Positions 6,001 through 12,459 of a DNA stretch of 12,459 nucleotides are shown one piece after another (position 1 is the stretch's first letter; each line of letters begins with the position of its first letter). The DNA is from an uncultured Acetatifactor sp. (GTDB lineage: Bacteria > Bacillota > Clostridia > Lachnospirales > Lachnospiraceae). The notes under the pieces were generated by a model. It saw only the letters and a list, made by a program, of their open reading frames with translations. It had not been told where the DNA came from and did no database searches. Position numbers and translations under genes: made by a program. The stretch lies in NCBI GenBank assembly GCA_910588225.1, contig CAJUQT010000048.1, positions 1-12,459 on the forward strand. Reading direction: 5' to 3'.

Positions 6001-7188
6001 TTAGAAGATTCTTCTGATTGCCAGAATATTTCTGTAGCCTGCATTGGAAACGATGATTCCGGTCTTGGAGTTGGACGCATGTACTATCTGTCCGTCTCCG
6101 ATATAAATACCCACATGTCCGGAATAGCACACGATATCTCCCGGCTGTGCATTGGCCAGACCGTCTACCGCATATCCCTGAGAGCGATCCGCCGCAGAAG
6201 AGTGGGGCAGACTCACACCAAAGTTCGCATAGACACTCATGACAAATCCGGAACAGTCAGTACCGTTGGTCAGGCTGCTGCCGCCGTATACATAGGGATT
6301 TCCCACGAACTGCAGTCCATACTGTGCAACTGCCGCTCCCATTTCGCTGCCGCCGCTGACACTGTAGGAGACGGACTCCTGCGCGGGCGCGCTGTTCTGA
6401 GTACCCTGCGAAGCCGCATTCTGTGCCGCCTTCTTTGCAGCTGCTTCCTGCGCCTTTCTTCTCTCCTCAGCTTCCTTTGCCAGACGTCTCTCTTCCTCTT
6501 CCTTAGATTCAGCCTGGACAAACTCGCTATGTAAAGACACATATTCCGTGGATACCCAGCCTGTACCTTCTTCTACATCAACCTTCACCCAGCCTTCGGT
6601 CTCCTCCAGCACCAGAAGATCATCAGCCTCGGGAACCATTCCCATAATGGAACATTCGGTGCTGGGCTCCACACGTACGAACAAAGTCTCGGTAGTCACT
6701 GTGGCAATCCGCTTTCCAACCCGCTTTGCAATCTCCACAGCCGCCTCACCGGTAACACAGTATTCCGCTTTCACATATCCGGTCACACTTCCCGACGTAA
6801 TCTGATACCATCCGTTTTCCTCCTGAATAAAGGTTCCCACGGAATTATTGTAAAGCTTACCTAATATCTCTCCTTCTTCACTGGGAAGACTTCTGACATT
6901 CACGTAATTCGTCACCTGCGCAATCACCAGATTTTTGAACAGATCCTCTTCCGTGGGCTGCGAGGGAACATCCTCATCCACTTCCTGCATCCATTCCATA
7001 ATGGACTGAATGGGCATTGTAGGTACATCTGTGGTTATATCTTCAAGCTTATTCCCATTGGACAGGGCCAGACTCACACCGCCGCCCGGCAAAATGGAGC
7101 CGGAAGCCTGGGCCGTGATACTCATTCCGGAAAAAGCAATTGCTGCGGTTAACACATAAGCTGACATTCTCTTTACATTACGTATCAT
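6001..7188 (-). CDS. Secreted NlpC/P60 peptidoglycan endopeptidase with two SH3 domains
   Basis: Probable cell-wall hydrolase that cuts stem-peptide bonds in peptidoglycan outside the membrane. Layout of the 395 aa: Sec signal peptide (basic 'MIRNVKR', hydrophobic 9-26, likely cleavage after 'AQA' at 28); a short acidic spacer; two bacterial SH3 domains (about 88-145, with 'YVNVRSLPS', and 160-219, with 'LFVRVEPS'), likely wall-binding; a charged Glu/Lys/Ala-rich coiled-coil linker (228-257) running into a Gln/Ser/Ala segment; and a C-terminal NlpC/P60 domain (about 283-395). The catalytic residues are visible: Cys312 in 'GTDCSGFV', His358 in 'GHVGIYIG' and a third polar residue, His370, in 'IVHAS'. 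The ATG follows GAGGAG by 6 nt. It is monocistronic, with its own consensus promoter and terminator. The exact bond cleaved is not evident. Confidence 0.93.
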   Translation of the reverse strand: MIRNVKRMSAYVLTAAIAFSGMSITAQASGSILPGGGVSLALSNGNKLEDITTDVPTMPIQSIMEWMQEVDEDVPSQPTEEDLFKNLVIAQVTNYVNVRSLPSEEGEILGKLYNNSVGTFIQEENGWYQITSGSVTGYVKAEYCVTGEAAVEIAKRVGKRIATVTTETLFVRVEPSTECSIMGMVPEADDLLVLEETEGWVKVDVEEGTGWVSTEYVSLHSEFVQAESKEEEERRLAKEAEERRKAQEAAAKKAAQNAASQGTQNSAPAQESVSYSVSGGSEMGAAVAQYGLQFVGNPYVYGGSSLTNGTDCSGFVMSVYANFGVSLPHSSAADRSQGYAVDGLANAQPGDIVCYSGHVGIYIGDGQIVHASNSKTGIIVSNAGYRNILAIRRIF

Positions 7189-7299
7189 CTTAATCTCCTC
7201 TTTTCGTTTCTGAAAAATATGTGCATCCGGGACTTTTATCTGCCGGAAAAATTACGTCTTTATCTATAATTTATTACAAAGTTATTAAATCTGTTAATA

Positions 7300-7328
7300 A
7301 ATATAGCACTGTTTCTTAATTTTGTCAA
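7300..7328 (-). promoter_or_regulatory. Consensus sigma-A promoter of the NlpC/P60 gene
   Basis: On the minus strand TTGACA (7323-7328) and TATATT (7300-7305) are separated by exactly 17 bp. Transcription would start near 7293 and give a leader of about 105 nt. The leader is AT-rich with one short hairpin (TCCGG/CCGGA, 7226-7247). I see no known riboswitch in it. Confidence 0.8.
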
Positions 7329-7389
7329 CCCACATGAAAAAAATGTCGCTTTCGCAGAAATGGCTGATTTTCGCAGTTTTTCAGCATTT

Positions 7390-7421
7390 AAAAAAAGAAC
7401 TGCCATAATCCGGCAGTTCTT
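7390..7421 (-). terminator. Strong terminator after thioredoxin reductase
   Basis: A perfect 10-bp stem AAGAACTGCC / GGCAGTTCTT with a 7-nt loop (7395-7421) is followed on the minus strand by an unbroken T tract. It lies about 50 bp past the trxB stop and just upstream of the NlpC/P60 promoter. T-rich tracts at 7431-7458 lie between the stop and the hairpin. Confidence 0.88.
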
Positions 7422-7469
7422 TCTTAAAAATTTTTTTCCCTTTTTTTCATATTTTTTTAAAAGACATTT

Positions 7470-8384
7470 TTACAGAAATTTCTTACAGAAATTTCCTGCT
7501 GATACGGCCGCATTTGCACCGTCGGACACAGCTGTGGCAATCTGGCGGAGGGGCTTCCTGCGCACATCTCCCGCGGCAAAAAGTCCAGGAACGCTTGTGG
7601 CACAGTCTTCTCCCGCCAGCACATATCCGCTTTCGTCACAGGCGGCCAGCTCCCGCACCAGTTCGGTGCCGGGGCGGATCCCAACCGCCACAAAAACCCC
7701 TGCCACAGGCAAAAGGAAGGTTTCACCAGTCTTCCGGTTTTGAAGCCGTATCTCTTCCACGCTGTCTTCTCCCAGGATTTCTTCCGTCACATGGCTGTAC
7801 AGAATCTCTACATTAGACAATTTGTTCAGCTCCTCCTGCAGAATGAAGGCTCCTCTCAGTTCGTCCCTCCTGTGAATCAGATAAACCTTCTCACAGGTGC
7901 GGGCCAGGTAAATGGCGTCCTCCAGGGCCACATCTCCGCCTCCAACAACGGCCACTGTCTTCCCCCGGAAAAAGGCACCGTCACAGGTAGCGCAGTAGGA
8001 GACTCCCCTTCCGGCCAGTCTCTCTTCCCCGGGCACCTCCAGAAGTGCATGCGCCGCACCTGTGGCCAGAATCACAGCTCTGCTCTCCCTCTCGCCGCTG
8101 TCCGTGCGCAGCACCTTGCGGTCTCCCTTATCCTCCAGAGCCAGCACCTGCGCTTCCTCAAATTCCACTCCCAGCTTATCCGCGTGCTCTCTGAATTTCA
8201 CCCCCATGTCAAACCCGTCCATGCCCGGCATCCCCAGATAATTGTCCACCTCATAAGTATTCAGCACCTGACCGCCGCTCATGGGATTCTTCTCCAGCAC
8301 CAGAAGCTTCAGTCCCGCCCGCCTGGCATATACGGCCGCTGAAAGTCCCGCAGGACCCGATCCGATAATGATTAAATCGTACAT
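7470..8384 (-). CDS. trxB: Thioredoxin reductase (NADPH-dependent)
   Basis: FAD-containing cytoplasmic disulfide reductase that passes electrons from NADPH to thioredoxin. The 304 residues match the low-molecular-weight class in length. Seen in order: FAD-binding 'GSGPAG' (8-13), 'ATGA' (107-110), the redox-active CATC (131-134) followed by Asp, the NAD(P)H-binding 'GGGDVALE' (148-155) with 'HRRDELR' (171-177), whose arginines favour NADPH over NADH, and the second FAD motif 'GLFAAGDVRRKPLRQ' (267-281). The presence of HRR argues against a ferredoxin-dependent homologue. The ATG follows GGAGGG by about 4 nt. No thioredoxin gene is adjacent; the gene is transcribed alone, divergently from the SDR, and ends in a strong terminator. 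The last residues 'NFCKKFL' include an extra Cys. Confidence 0.93.
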   Translation of the reverse strand: MYDLIIIGSGPAGLSAAVYARRAGLKLLVLEKNPMSGGQVLNTYEVDNYLGMPGMDGFDMGVKFREHADKLGVEFEEAQVLALEDKGDRKVLRTDSGERESRAVILATGAAHALLEVPGEERLAGRGVSYCATCDGAFFRGKTVAVVGGGDVALEDAIYLARTCEKVYLIHRRDELRGAFILQEELNKLSNVEILYSHVTEEILGEDSVEEIRLQNRKTGETFLLPVAGVFVAVGIRPGTELVRELAACDESGYVLAGEDCATSVPGLFAAGDVRRKPLRQIATAVSDGANAAVSAGNFCKKFL

Positions 8385-8417
8385 TTTACCCTCCGTCTCC
8401 GTTTTCCGTATTCCTTT

Positions 8418-8448
8418 ATTCTAATAATCCGGACAGCTGAACTGTCAC
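8418..8448 (-). promoter_or_regulatory. Probable trxB promoter with an internal dyad
   Basis: On the minus strand GTGACA (8443-8448) and TAGAAT (8418-8423) each match consensus at 5 of 6, but the 19-bp spacer is long. A perfect inverted repeat GACAG-N5-CTGTC (8432-8446) fills the spacer and could bind a regulator; weak promoters with long spacers are typical of activator-dependent control. This is inference. The remainder of the 313-bp divergent gap (about 8450-8620) shows no convincing gene. Confidence 0.4.
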
Positions 8449-8624
8449 ATTCCGCTTCCTGTTTTTATGGAAATACGTTTTTTTCACTCATTATTACACC
8501 CCCTTGTTGCGGCTGCAAATTCCTCCAGGACAGCCTTTCCCGCGCCAACAGACGGCAGCAGCTCGATACCCTGTCAGGCAACACAACCGGCACAGCAGAT
8601 TCTCTCTCAAATGACCAGGAACCA

Positions 8625-8653
8625 TGGAAAAATGACCCGGATAATGTTATACT
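8625..8653 (+). promoter_or_regulatory. Probable extended -10 promoter of the SDR gene
   Basis: TGT-TATACT (8645-8653) is an extended -10 element; the -35 position 17 bp upstream (TGGAAA, 8625-8630) is weak. Just downstream is a short dyad TACT-N11-AGTA (8650-8668) around the expected start site. AAGGAG (8681-8686) lies 11 nt before the ATG, a rather long spacing. Confidence 0.45.
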
Positions 8654-8697
8654 GATATCACTATAGTAAAAACGTCCTGAAAGGAGATCTGTCACAC

Positions 8698-9429
8698 ATG
8701 TCTGATTCTGATAAATACGCTCTCATCACCGGCGCCTCCAGAGGCATCGGCAAAGCCGCGGCGGAACTTTTCGGTGCAAACGGCTATCACCTTATTCTCA
8801 CCTGCAGCCATTCCATGAACGAGCTGGAAGCTCTGGCGAAGGAACTGGAATATACTCATGGTATCACCTGCCTGCCGGTTCAGGCAGACATGGGCTGTGA
8901 AGCCCACGTGGAACAGCTGTTCACCCGCGTCCATTCCCTGGACATACTGGTGAATAACGCCGGAATGGCTCATTTTGGCCTGCTGTCCGAAATGACCTCC
9001 GCTCAGTGGCATCGGATTATGGCGGTCAATCTGGATTCCTGTTTCTATACCTGTCGGGCCGCCATCCCGCTTATGCTGCAAAAGCATCGGGGCAGAATCA
9101 TAAATATATCTTCTGTCTGGGGTGCCAGGGGCGCCTCCATGGAAACAGCCTATTCTGCGTCCAAAGGCGGCATGAACGCCTTTACCAAAGCTCTGGCAAA
9201 GGAGCTGGCCCCCAGCAATATTCAGGTCAACGCCGTGGCCTGCGGTCTCATAGACACTGCCATGAACTCCTGCCTGTCCCCGGAAGACATGGAATCCCTT
9301 CGGGAAGAAATTCCCTCAGGCAGGCCCGGCAGCCCTGCCGAGGCTGCCAGGCTGATCTACCAGGTGGCCCATGCCCCCGCATATATGACCGGCCAGATTA
9401 TCACCTTAGACGGAGGATGGCAGATCTGA
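8698..9429 (+). CDS. SDR oxidoreductase, probable EF-P 5-aminopentanone reductase (YmfI-like)
   Basis: Classical short-chain dehydrogenase, 243 aa, cytoplasmic. The Rossmann motif 'TGASRGIG' (11-18), 'NNAG' (86-89), Asn111, the catalytic Ser139 region in 'INISSVWG', and Tyr152 and Lys156 in 'YSASK' are all present, so the enzyme should be active. NADPH preference is suggested by Arg15 in the glycine loop. The run 'SSVWGARGASME' before the catalytic Tyr, and 'KALAKELAPSNIQVNAV', recall the YmfI group, which in Bacillus reduces the 5-aminopentanone modification of elongation factor P. A FabG-type 3-oxoacyl-ACP reductase cannot be excluded; no fatty-acid genes are nearby, which favours YmfI. It is the only plus-strand gene, divergent from trxB and convergent with the next gene. 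Confidence 0.87.
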   Translation: MSDSDKYALITGASRGIGKAAAELFGANGYHLILTCSHSMNELEALAKELEYTHGITCLPVQADMGCEAHVEQLFTRVHSLDILVNNAGMAHFGLLSEMTSAQWHRIMAVNLDSCFYTCRAAIPLMLQKHRGRIINISSVWGARGASMETAYSASKGGMNAFTKALAKELAPSNIQVNAVACGLIDTAMNSCLSPEDMESLREEIPSGRPGSPAEAARLIYQVAHAPAYMTGQIITLDGGWQI

Positions 9430-9432
9430 GTG

Positions 9433-9690
9433 TCAGGAAAAGCTGTCCTTCTCTTCTTCCACAATTTCCTGCACATCCGTCCCGGGCACCAGAGAGTCCA
9501 CAATGCTCTGCATCTCTCCCTTTGTTCTGGCATCCTTACAGCGCAGTATCACCTTTTCCTTCTGGGCTTCCGTCAGTCCCGCGTAACCGTTGAGCGCAGC
9601 CTCGTTGGCTGCAAGTCCCATGCCGAAGCCCAGAGGCACATCTGTAAACGGCAGTCCGCCGTAATATCCGTTCATTCCATAAAAATCCAT
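9433..9690 (-). CDS. Small conserved-looking hypothetical protein (85 aa)
   Basis: Function unknown. The N-terminus is rich in Gly, Tyr and Phe ('MDFYGMNGYYGGLPF'), then comes 'GFGMGLAANEAALNGYAGLTEAQKEKVI', a short helical region 'TKGEMQSIVDSLV', and an acidic tail ('VEEEKDSFS'). I recall small clostridial proteins with the same plan (FGM-x-LA-x-N, an aromatic helix, L-x-x-x-Q, then K-x-EMQ-x-x-V), so it is probably a real gene, but I know no function. There is no signal peptide or TM segment. The ATG at 9690 follows AAGGAG by 8 nt, which makes it preferable to a GTG codon 9 bp upstream that lacks a spaced ribosome site. Its stop codon is 3 bp from that of the convergent SDR, leaving no room for a terminator between them. 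Confidence 0.75.
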   Translation of the reverse strand: MDFYGMNGYYGGLPFTDVPLGFGMGLAANEAALNGYAGLTEAQKEKVILRCKDARTKGEMQSIVDSLVPGTDVQEIVEEEKDSFS

Positions 9691-9843
9691 TACACACACT
9701 CCTTTCCTTTGTTATGTCAGTCGTCTGAATGTTCCGGCAGCTTCCTTTCACAGAAAGTCATCACCAAAATTTACAGACTGATTTCAGTGTGTGTAATTTT
9801 TATGGCGCTTATCCGCAGTTAACGTTTTTACGACATTCATCAT

Positions 9844-9869
9844 CTGGAATTTCTTCTAAAAAATTCCAG
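9844..9869. other. Hairpin downstream of the DUF4037/DUF4125 gene
   Basis: Perfect 9-bp inverted repeat CTGGAATTT / AAATTCCAG with an 8-nt loop, about 21 bp past the stop at 9891. It lacks a T tract on either strand, so it is a weak terminator or an RNA 3'-end stabilising stem. The gap 9691-9890 otherwise holds only a short imperfect palindrome (9773-9792). Confidence 0.4.
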
Positions 9870-9890
9870 CGTCAACTGATCTTTCCTCGT

Positions 9891-12371
9891 TTATGATTCC
9901 CCTCTCCCACCGGTCCTGTTCGCCTCCTCTACGCTGCCATACCCGTACATTTTTACACTGTTTTCCATAATGGCATAGGTCAGGTTTCTTCCGGTGCGGG
10001 CATAATCCACCACATATCTGCCATACAGCTCCAGCATTTTGTCAGAATAGGTTCCCAGCTCGCCTCTCAGATAAGTCTCATAGGAAGTATCCAGCGGATT
10101 ATCTTCCGTGGTATGGATATTCCTTGCATTTTGGGCAAGCGCCGGATAGTTTTCGGCAAATTCCTCCATCCAGCCCACCTGCATCCCCACAATCTGCTCG
10201 ATAATCTGCTTCTTCTCCGGGGAAAGCTCCGGAAAATGCGCCTTGATTTTCTCATATTCCTCCGGCGCCGTGCTCTCCATCATCCTTCCGTATTTTTCTT
10301 CTATCAGATTATGTCCCCTGTGATATTCCCGGTAAAAATCATAGAGATACTGCATCAGCATAGTCCTGTTCCAGGTGAGATACTGGCTGCTGCGCATCAC
10401 ATAAAAGGTGGGCCAGTCATCCTGACAGCTTGCCCTGCCGCCCTCATTTTTCACCTTGTCAAAAGCCTCGAACTCCAGTCTGGCGATGTCCTTCACCAGC
10501 TCCTTTTCAGACTTCACCGCCAGAGAAGCCTTATATACCAGTTCTTCACTGTGAGCGTCCAGGTAGCTGTCCGTGTCGCTGATCAGGTCCCTTCTGTACA
10601 TCTCCATAGCGAAGAATTCCCCGACCTGTTCTATCTGCCTGAGGACAGCATCCGGATTTTCCCTGTCACCAGCCCATGCGCCCTTCCCCGCTTCCGCCTT
10701 GTTGTTCCCGGAACTTTCCTCCGTCCTGGAACACAGATTGTCATCTCTTTCCGGGAAATTCCCGCCACCCGCAATCTTCCCAAGCAGTGCCGCGACCGCC
10801 CTGCCTTCCTCCGATTCCTGCAGTCCCCTGAACAGCCACTTATCGTGTGGCGGATATTTCCCTTCTATATAATATTGCAGCTTCATGGCCTCTTTTATAC
10901 CATCCCACACCATCATGCGGGCTGTGAGCATATCTCCCCTCCGGTACATTCTCGGATAATTATACTGGGCTGTCTGGGCATAGCGCGCGGCGCTGTCCGC
11001 CAGCTTCAGATAACGGATTTCCTCTGGATACCCCTGCCGCAGCTTATCCCGGAAGGCACTGAAAATTCCTTCTTCATCCCGGAAAATCTCACCATTCACA
11101 GACGCTGCCAGCGAACTGTCCTGCACACTGCGCCAATCTATCTGCTGGTAGTCATCCGTTCCCACCAATCCCCTGTAAAAGTCGGAAATTCGCATAGCTC
11201 CCCGCCTGCTGCGCCCGTTTTTATGAGGTGCTTTTCTGTATCCCTGAAATTCCTCCGGCAGCTTCTCATAGGCCTGCCCCAATGCTTCCCCGATTTCCTC
11301 CCAGGTCTCGTCCGTCACCCACATACAGAAATCCGGTCCCCAGTCATGATCCCGGGATTCCCCGTCGTCATAGCCGAAACAGTCGGAGCCTCTTCCTGCA
11401 AGCCCCACGGCAATCTTACCCACATAGGAGGGAAATTCCTTCTCTATCATAGGCTTTCCGAAGGTCTCATAGTAATCCCTGGCCAAAGCAAGTCCCGTGC
11501 CTGCACTCCTCATTCCTGCTGCCTCCCCGCCGCTTCTCTTCCCTTCTGCCTGCATCCCCTCGGCGTTCTCCTGTACGCTTTCCTCCATATCCTTCTCACA
11601 GGCTTCCACATACTCCTTCAGCCTGTGGTAATACGCATTCCTGCCAAGATTCTTCTCCACGATATCCATTGCCTGCCGATAATATTGCAGCGCTTTTTCA
11701 TATTCCTTTCCGGTATAAAAATATGCTCCTAACGTGGCCAGTGCCGCCGCATAGTGGCTGTCCTCCACATTTCCCGCCTGAAACAGCTTCACTGATTTCA
11801 GAGCATACCCATACGCTTCCTCTCGTTCTTCCAGTCGCATACAGCTTCCCGCCAGATTGGCACAGGTAACACCCAGTTCATAGACGGCATGATTTTTCTC
11901 CGCAATGGCCAGCGCCTCCAGCTGCCTCTCCTTCGCCGCCCGGAAATCCCCCATCTCCTGATACAGAAGGCTCATATTATTTTTCAGTCCTGCCATAAGC
12001 ATATCATCCGGCTTCAGCAGTCTGTCATATAATTCCTGCACCTGGAGATAATATCCCATAGACTCCTGCAGCTTCCCGCAGGACCGATATCCCGTGGCCG
12101 CATTCAGCAGTGTGGTGGCATAGGGAATGGTGCCCTCCAGTCCCATATGCTTTGCCAGCGCAATGGCCTGCTCCGCCGTCCGTTCCAGCGCCTCCCTGCG
12201 GCTGACCTCCCGGTAATACCCCAGCAGTTCATTCAGCAGCTGCAGCTGAATCGCCTCGTCGCCTTCCTCCGCAGCCTGCTCAAGGGATTTGCACATCAGC
12301 TTTTCCGCTTCCTCTCCCCTGTTTTCCTCAAAATACGTATCCACCTGTTTTAAAATTTGATTGATATCCAA
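9891..12371 (-). CDS. TPR / DUF4037 (nucleotidyltransferase-like) / DUF4125 protein
   Basis: An 826-aa soluble protein of unknown function with three parts. Residues about 40-260 are tetratricopeptide repeats (clear units near 127-160, 167-198 and 212-241, the last with 'GKEYEKALQYYRQAMDI'), a protein-interaction scaffold. Residues about 300-510 match DUF4037: 'GLAGRGSDCFGYDD' then 'RDHDWGPDF', which fits the GS-x(9-13)-D-x-D pattern of the DNA polymerase beta-like nucleotidyltransferase fold (Gly328-Ser329, Asp341, Asp343). Residues about 575-815 match DUF4125, with 'GGRASCQDDWPTFYVMR' (644-660) and 'TSYETYLRGELGTYS' (762-776). Two hydrophilic low-complexity linkers (262-292, 541-573) separate the parts. 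The start is TTG, 9 nt after GGGAG; 'MDINQILKQVDTYFEENR' is a sensible TPR-type N-terminus. No partner gene is evident. A chain-like transferase acting on a nucleic acid, antibiotic or protein is possible but unproven. Confidence 0.88.
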   Translation of the reverse strand: MDINQILKQVDTYFEENRGEEAEKLMCKSLEQAAEEGDEAIQLQLLNELLGYYREVSRREALERTAEQAIALAKHMGLEGTIPYATTLLNAATGYRSCGKLQESMGYYLQVQELYDRLLKPDDMLMAGLKNNMSLLYQEMGDFRAAKERQLEALAIAEKNHAVYELGVTCANLAGSCMRLEEREEAYGYALKSVKLFQAGNVEDSHYAAALATLGAYFYTGKEYEKALQYYRQAMDIVEKNLGRNAYYHRLKEYVEACEKDMEESVQENAEGMQAEGKRSGGEAAGMRSAGTGLALARDYYETFGKPMIEKEFPSYVGKIAVGLAGRGSDCFGYDDGESRDHDWGPDFCMWVTDETWEEIGEALGQAYEKLPEEFQGYRKAPHKNGRSRRGAMRISDFYRGLVGTDDYQQIDWRSVQDSSLAASVNGEIFRDEEGIFSAFRDKLRQGYPEEIRYLKLADSAARYAQTAQYNYPRMYRRGDMLTARMMVWDGIKEAMKLQYYIEGKYPPHDKWLFRGLQESEEGRAVAALLGKIAGGGNFPERDDNLCSRTEESSGNNKAEAGKGAWAGDRENPDAVLRQIEQVGEFFAMEMYRRDLISDTDSYLDAHSEELVYKASLAVKSEKELVKDIARLEFEAFDKVKNEGGRASCQDDWPTFYVMRSSQYLTWNRTMLMQYLYDFYREYHRGHNLIEEKYGRMMESTAPEEYEKIKAHFPELSPEKKQIIEQIVGMQVGWMEEFAENYPALAQNARNIHTTEDNPLDTSYETYLRGELGTYSDKMLELYGRYVVDYARTGRNLTYAIMENSVKMYGYGSVEEANRTGGRGES

Positions 12372-12404
12372 TTTTCTGCTCTCCCATTTGCTCTGTGTCT
12401 GTTG

Positions 12405-12459
12405 TTTGATAATAGAATCTTGTCTTAGATTCTATTATAGCATTTTGATAATAGAATCT
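12405..12459. repeat. Alternating repeat array at the promoter of the DUF4037/DUF4125 gene
   Basis: The 12-mer ATAATAGAATCT occurs forward (12409-12420), inverted (12427-12438) and forward again (12448-12459). The first pair is a perfect 12-bp inverted repeat with a 6-nt centre, the second pair a perfect one with a 9-nt centre. The two forward copies extend to a 16-bp direct repeat beginning TTTGAT. The window ends at the last base of the third copy, so the array may continue. Confidence 0.85.
12434..12442 (-). promoter_or_regulatory. Extended -10 promoter element of the DUF4037/DUF4125 gene
   Basis: On the minus strand TGC-TATAAT is a perfect extended -10. It overlaps the inverted copy of the 12-mer repeat, so a protein bound to the repeats would cover RNA polymerase. 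The -35 falls across the window edge. Transcription would start near 12427, about 55 nt before the TTG start codon. Confidence 0.6.

Noticed and set aside
7189..7293. Riboswitch (for example c-di-AMP type, often found before cell-wall hydrolase genes) in the NlpC/P60 leader
   Set aside because: The leader is only about 105 nt, AT-rich, and has one short hairpin; the conserved riboswitch segments are not visible.
8465..8491. 8-codon leader peptide (MSEKNVFP) with a ribosome-site-like GGGGGTG upstream of trxB
   Set aside because: It lies upstream of the best trxB promoter, so it would not be in the transcript; a frame this short can arise by chance.
8465..8695. 76-codon minus-strand frame in the trxB/SDR gap
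   Set aside because: No recognisable motif, it runs across the SDR promoter region, and it has no ribosome site at its start.
10309..10329. HEPN-like R-x5-H (Arg681-His687) in the DUF4125 part, suggesting a fused toxin/antitoxin
   Set aside because: A single loose motif in a helical domain is expected by chance, and I do not recall it being conserved in DUF4125.
10113..11732. 539-codon open frame on the plus strand, opposite the DUF4037/DUF4125 gene
   Set aside because: Its peptide is Pro/His/Leu-rich with no domain pattern, and the minus-strand frame has clear TPR, DUF4037 and DUF4125 motifs. It is a shadow caused by codon bias.
12405..12459. CRISPR array
   Set aside because: The arms alternate in orientation, are only 12-16 bp long, and the spacers are 6-9 bp and not uniform; no cas genes are present.

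Overview
The window looks like chromosomal DNA of a Clostridia bacterium, most likely a Lachnospiraceae relative. The reasons are a mid-range GC content, short Gram-positive style promoters and strong AGGAG-type ribosome sites. The gene content fits too: a Bce-type antimicrobial-peptide module, a secreted SH3/NlpC-P60 enzyme, a small clostridial-type thioredoxin reductase and a TPR-DUF4037-DUF4125 protein. Family names come from recognising motifs by eye; no search was run. Every gene except one SDR lies on the minus strand.

Right to left along the minus strand, 5627-354 holds a complete Bce-like set: OmpR-type response regulator, intramembrane-sensing histidine kinase, ABC ATPase and a 10-TM FtsX-type permease with a large extracellular domain. 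In well-studied relatives the transporter senses peptide antibiotics and signals through the kinase and regulator to its own promoter. That loop is visible here: the ATPase gene has a good promoter, and far upstream of it lies an inverted repeat close to the BceR-type operator. The two halves of the module are separated by a truncated GyrI-like pseudogene. The kinase is unusual: it has a nine-copy, 18-bp in-frame minisatellite encoding a Cys-rich hexapeptide in the DHp hairpin, an expanded ATP lid and a duplicated N-terminal segment. The regulator receiver appears to lack helix alpha2. A small unrecognised AT-rich gene lies at the left edge (48-290).

The 5628-6000 gap holds a dense, co-oriented cluster of five DnaA-box-like 9-mers (two exact) upstream of the regulator gene, then the terminator of the next gene. 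From 6001 to 8384 come a secreted NlpC/P60 endopeptidase with its own consensus promoter, and thioredoxin reductase with a strong terminator. A plus-strand SDR, probably the EF-P 5-aminopentanone reductase (YmfI type), starts at 8698 and converges with a small conserved-looking protein, leaving 3 bp between their stop codons.

The right end (9891-12371) is a large TPR / nucleotidyltransferase-like DUF4037 / DUF4125 protein with a TTG start. An extended -10 sits inside a perfect 12-bp inverted repeat upstream of it, and a third repeat arm runs to the window edge. No tRNA, rRNA, CRISPR array or intact mobile element was seen. The items most worth a second look are the kinase repeat, the helix-less receiver, the DnaA-box cluster and the repeat-embedded promoter of the DUF4037/DUF4125 gene.
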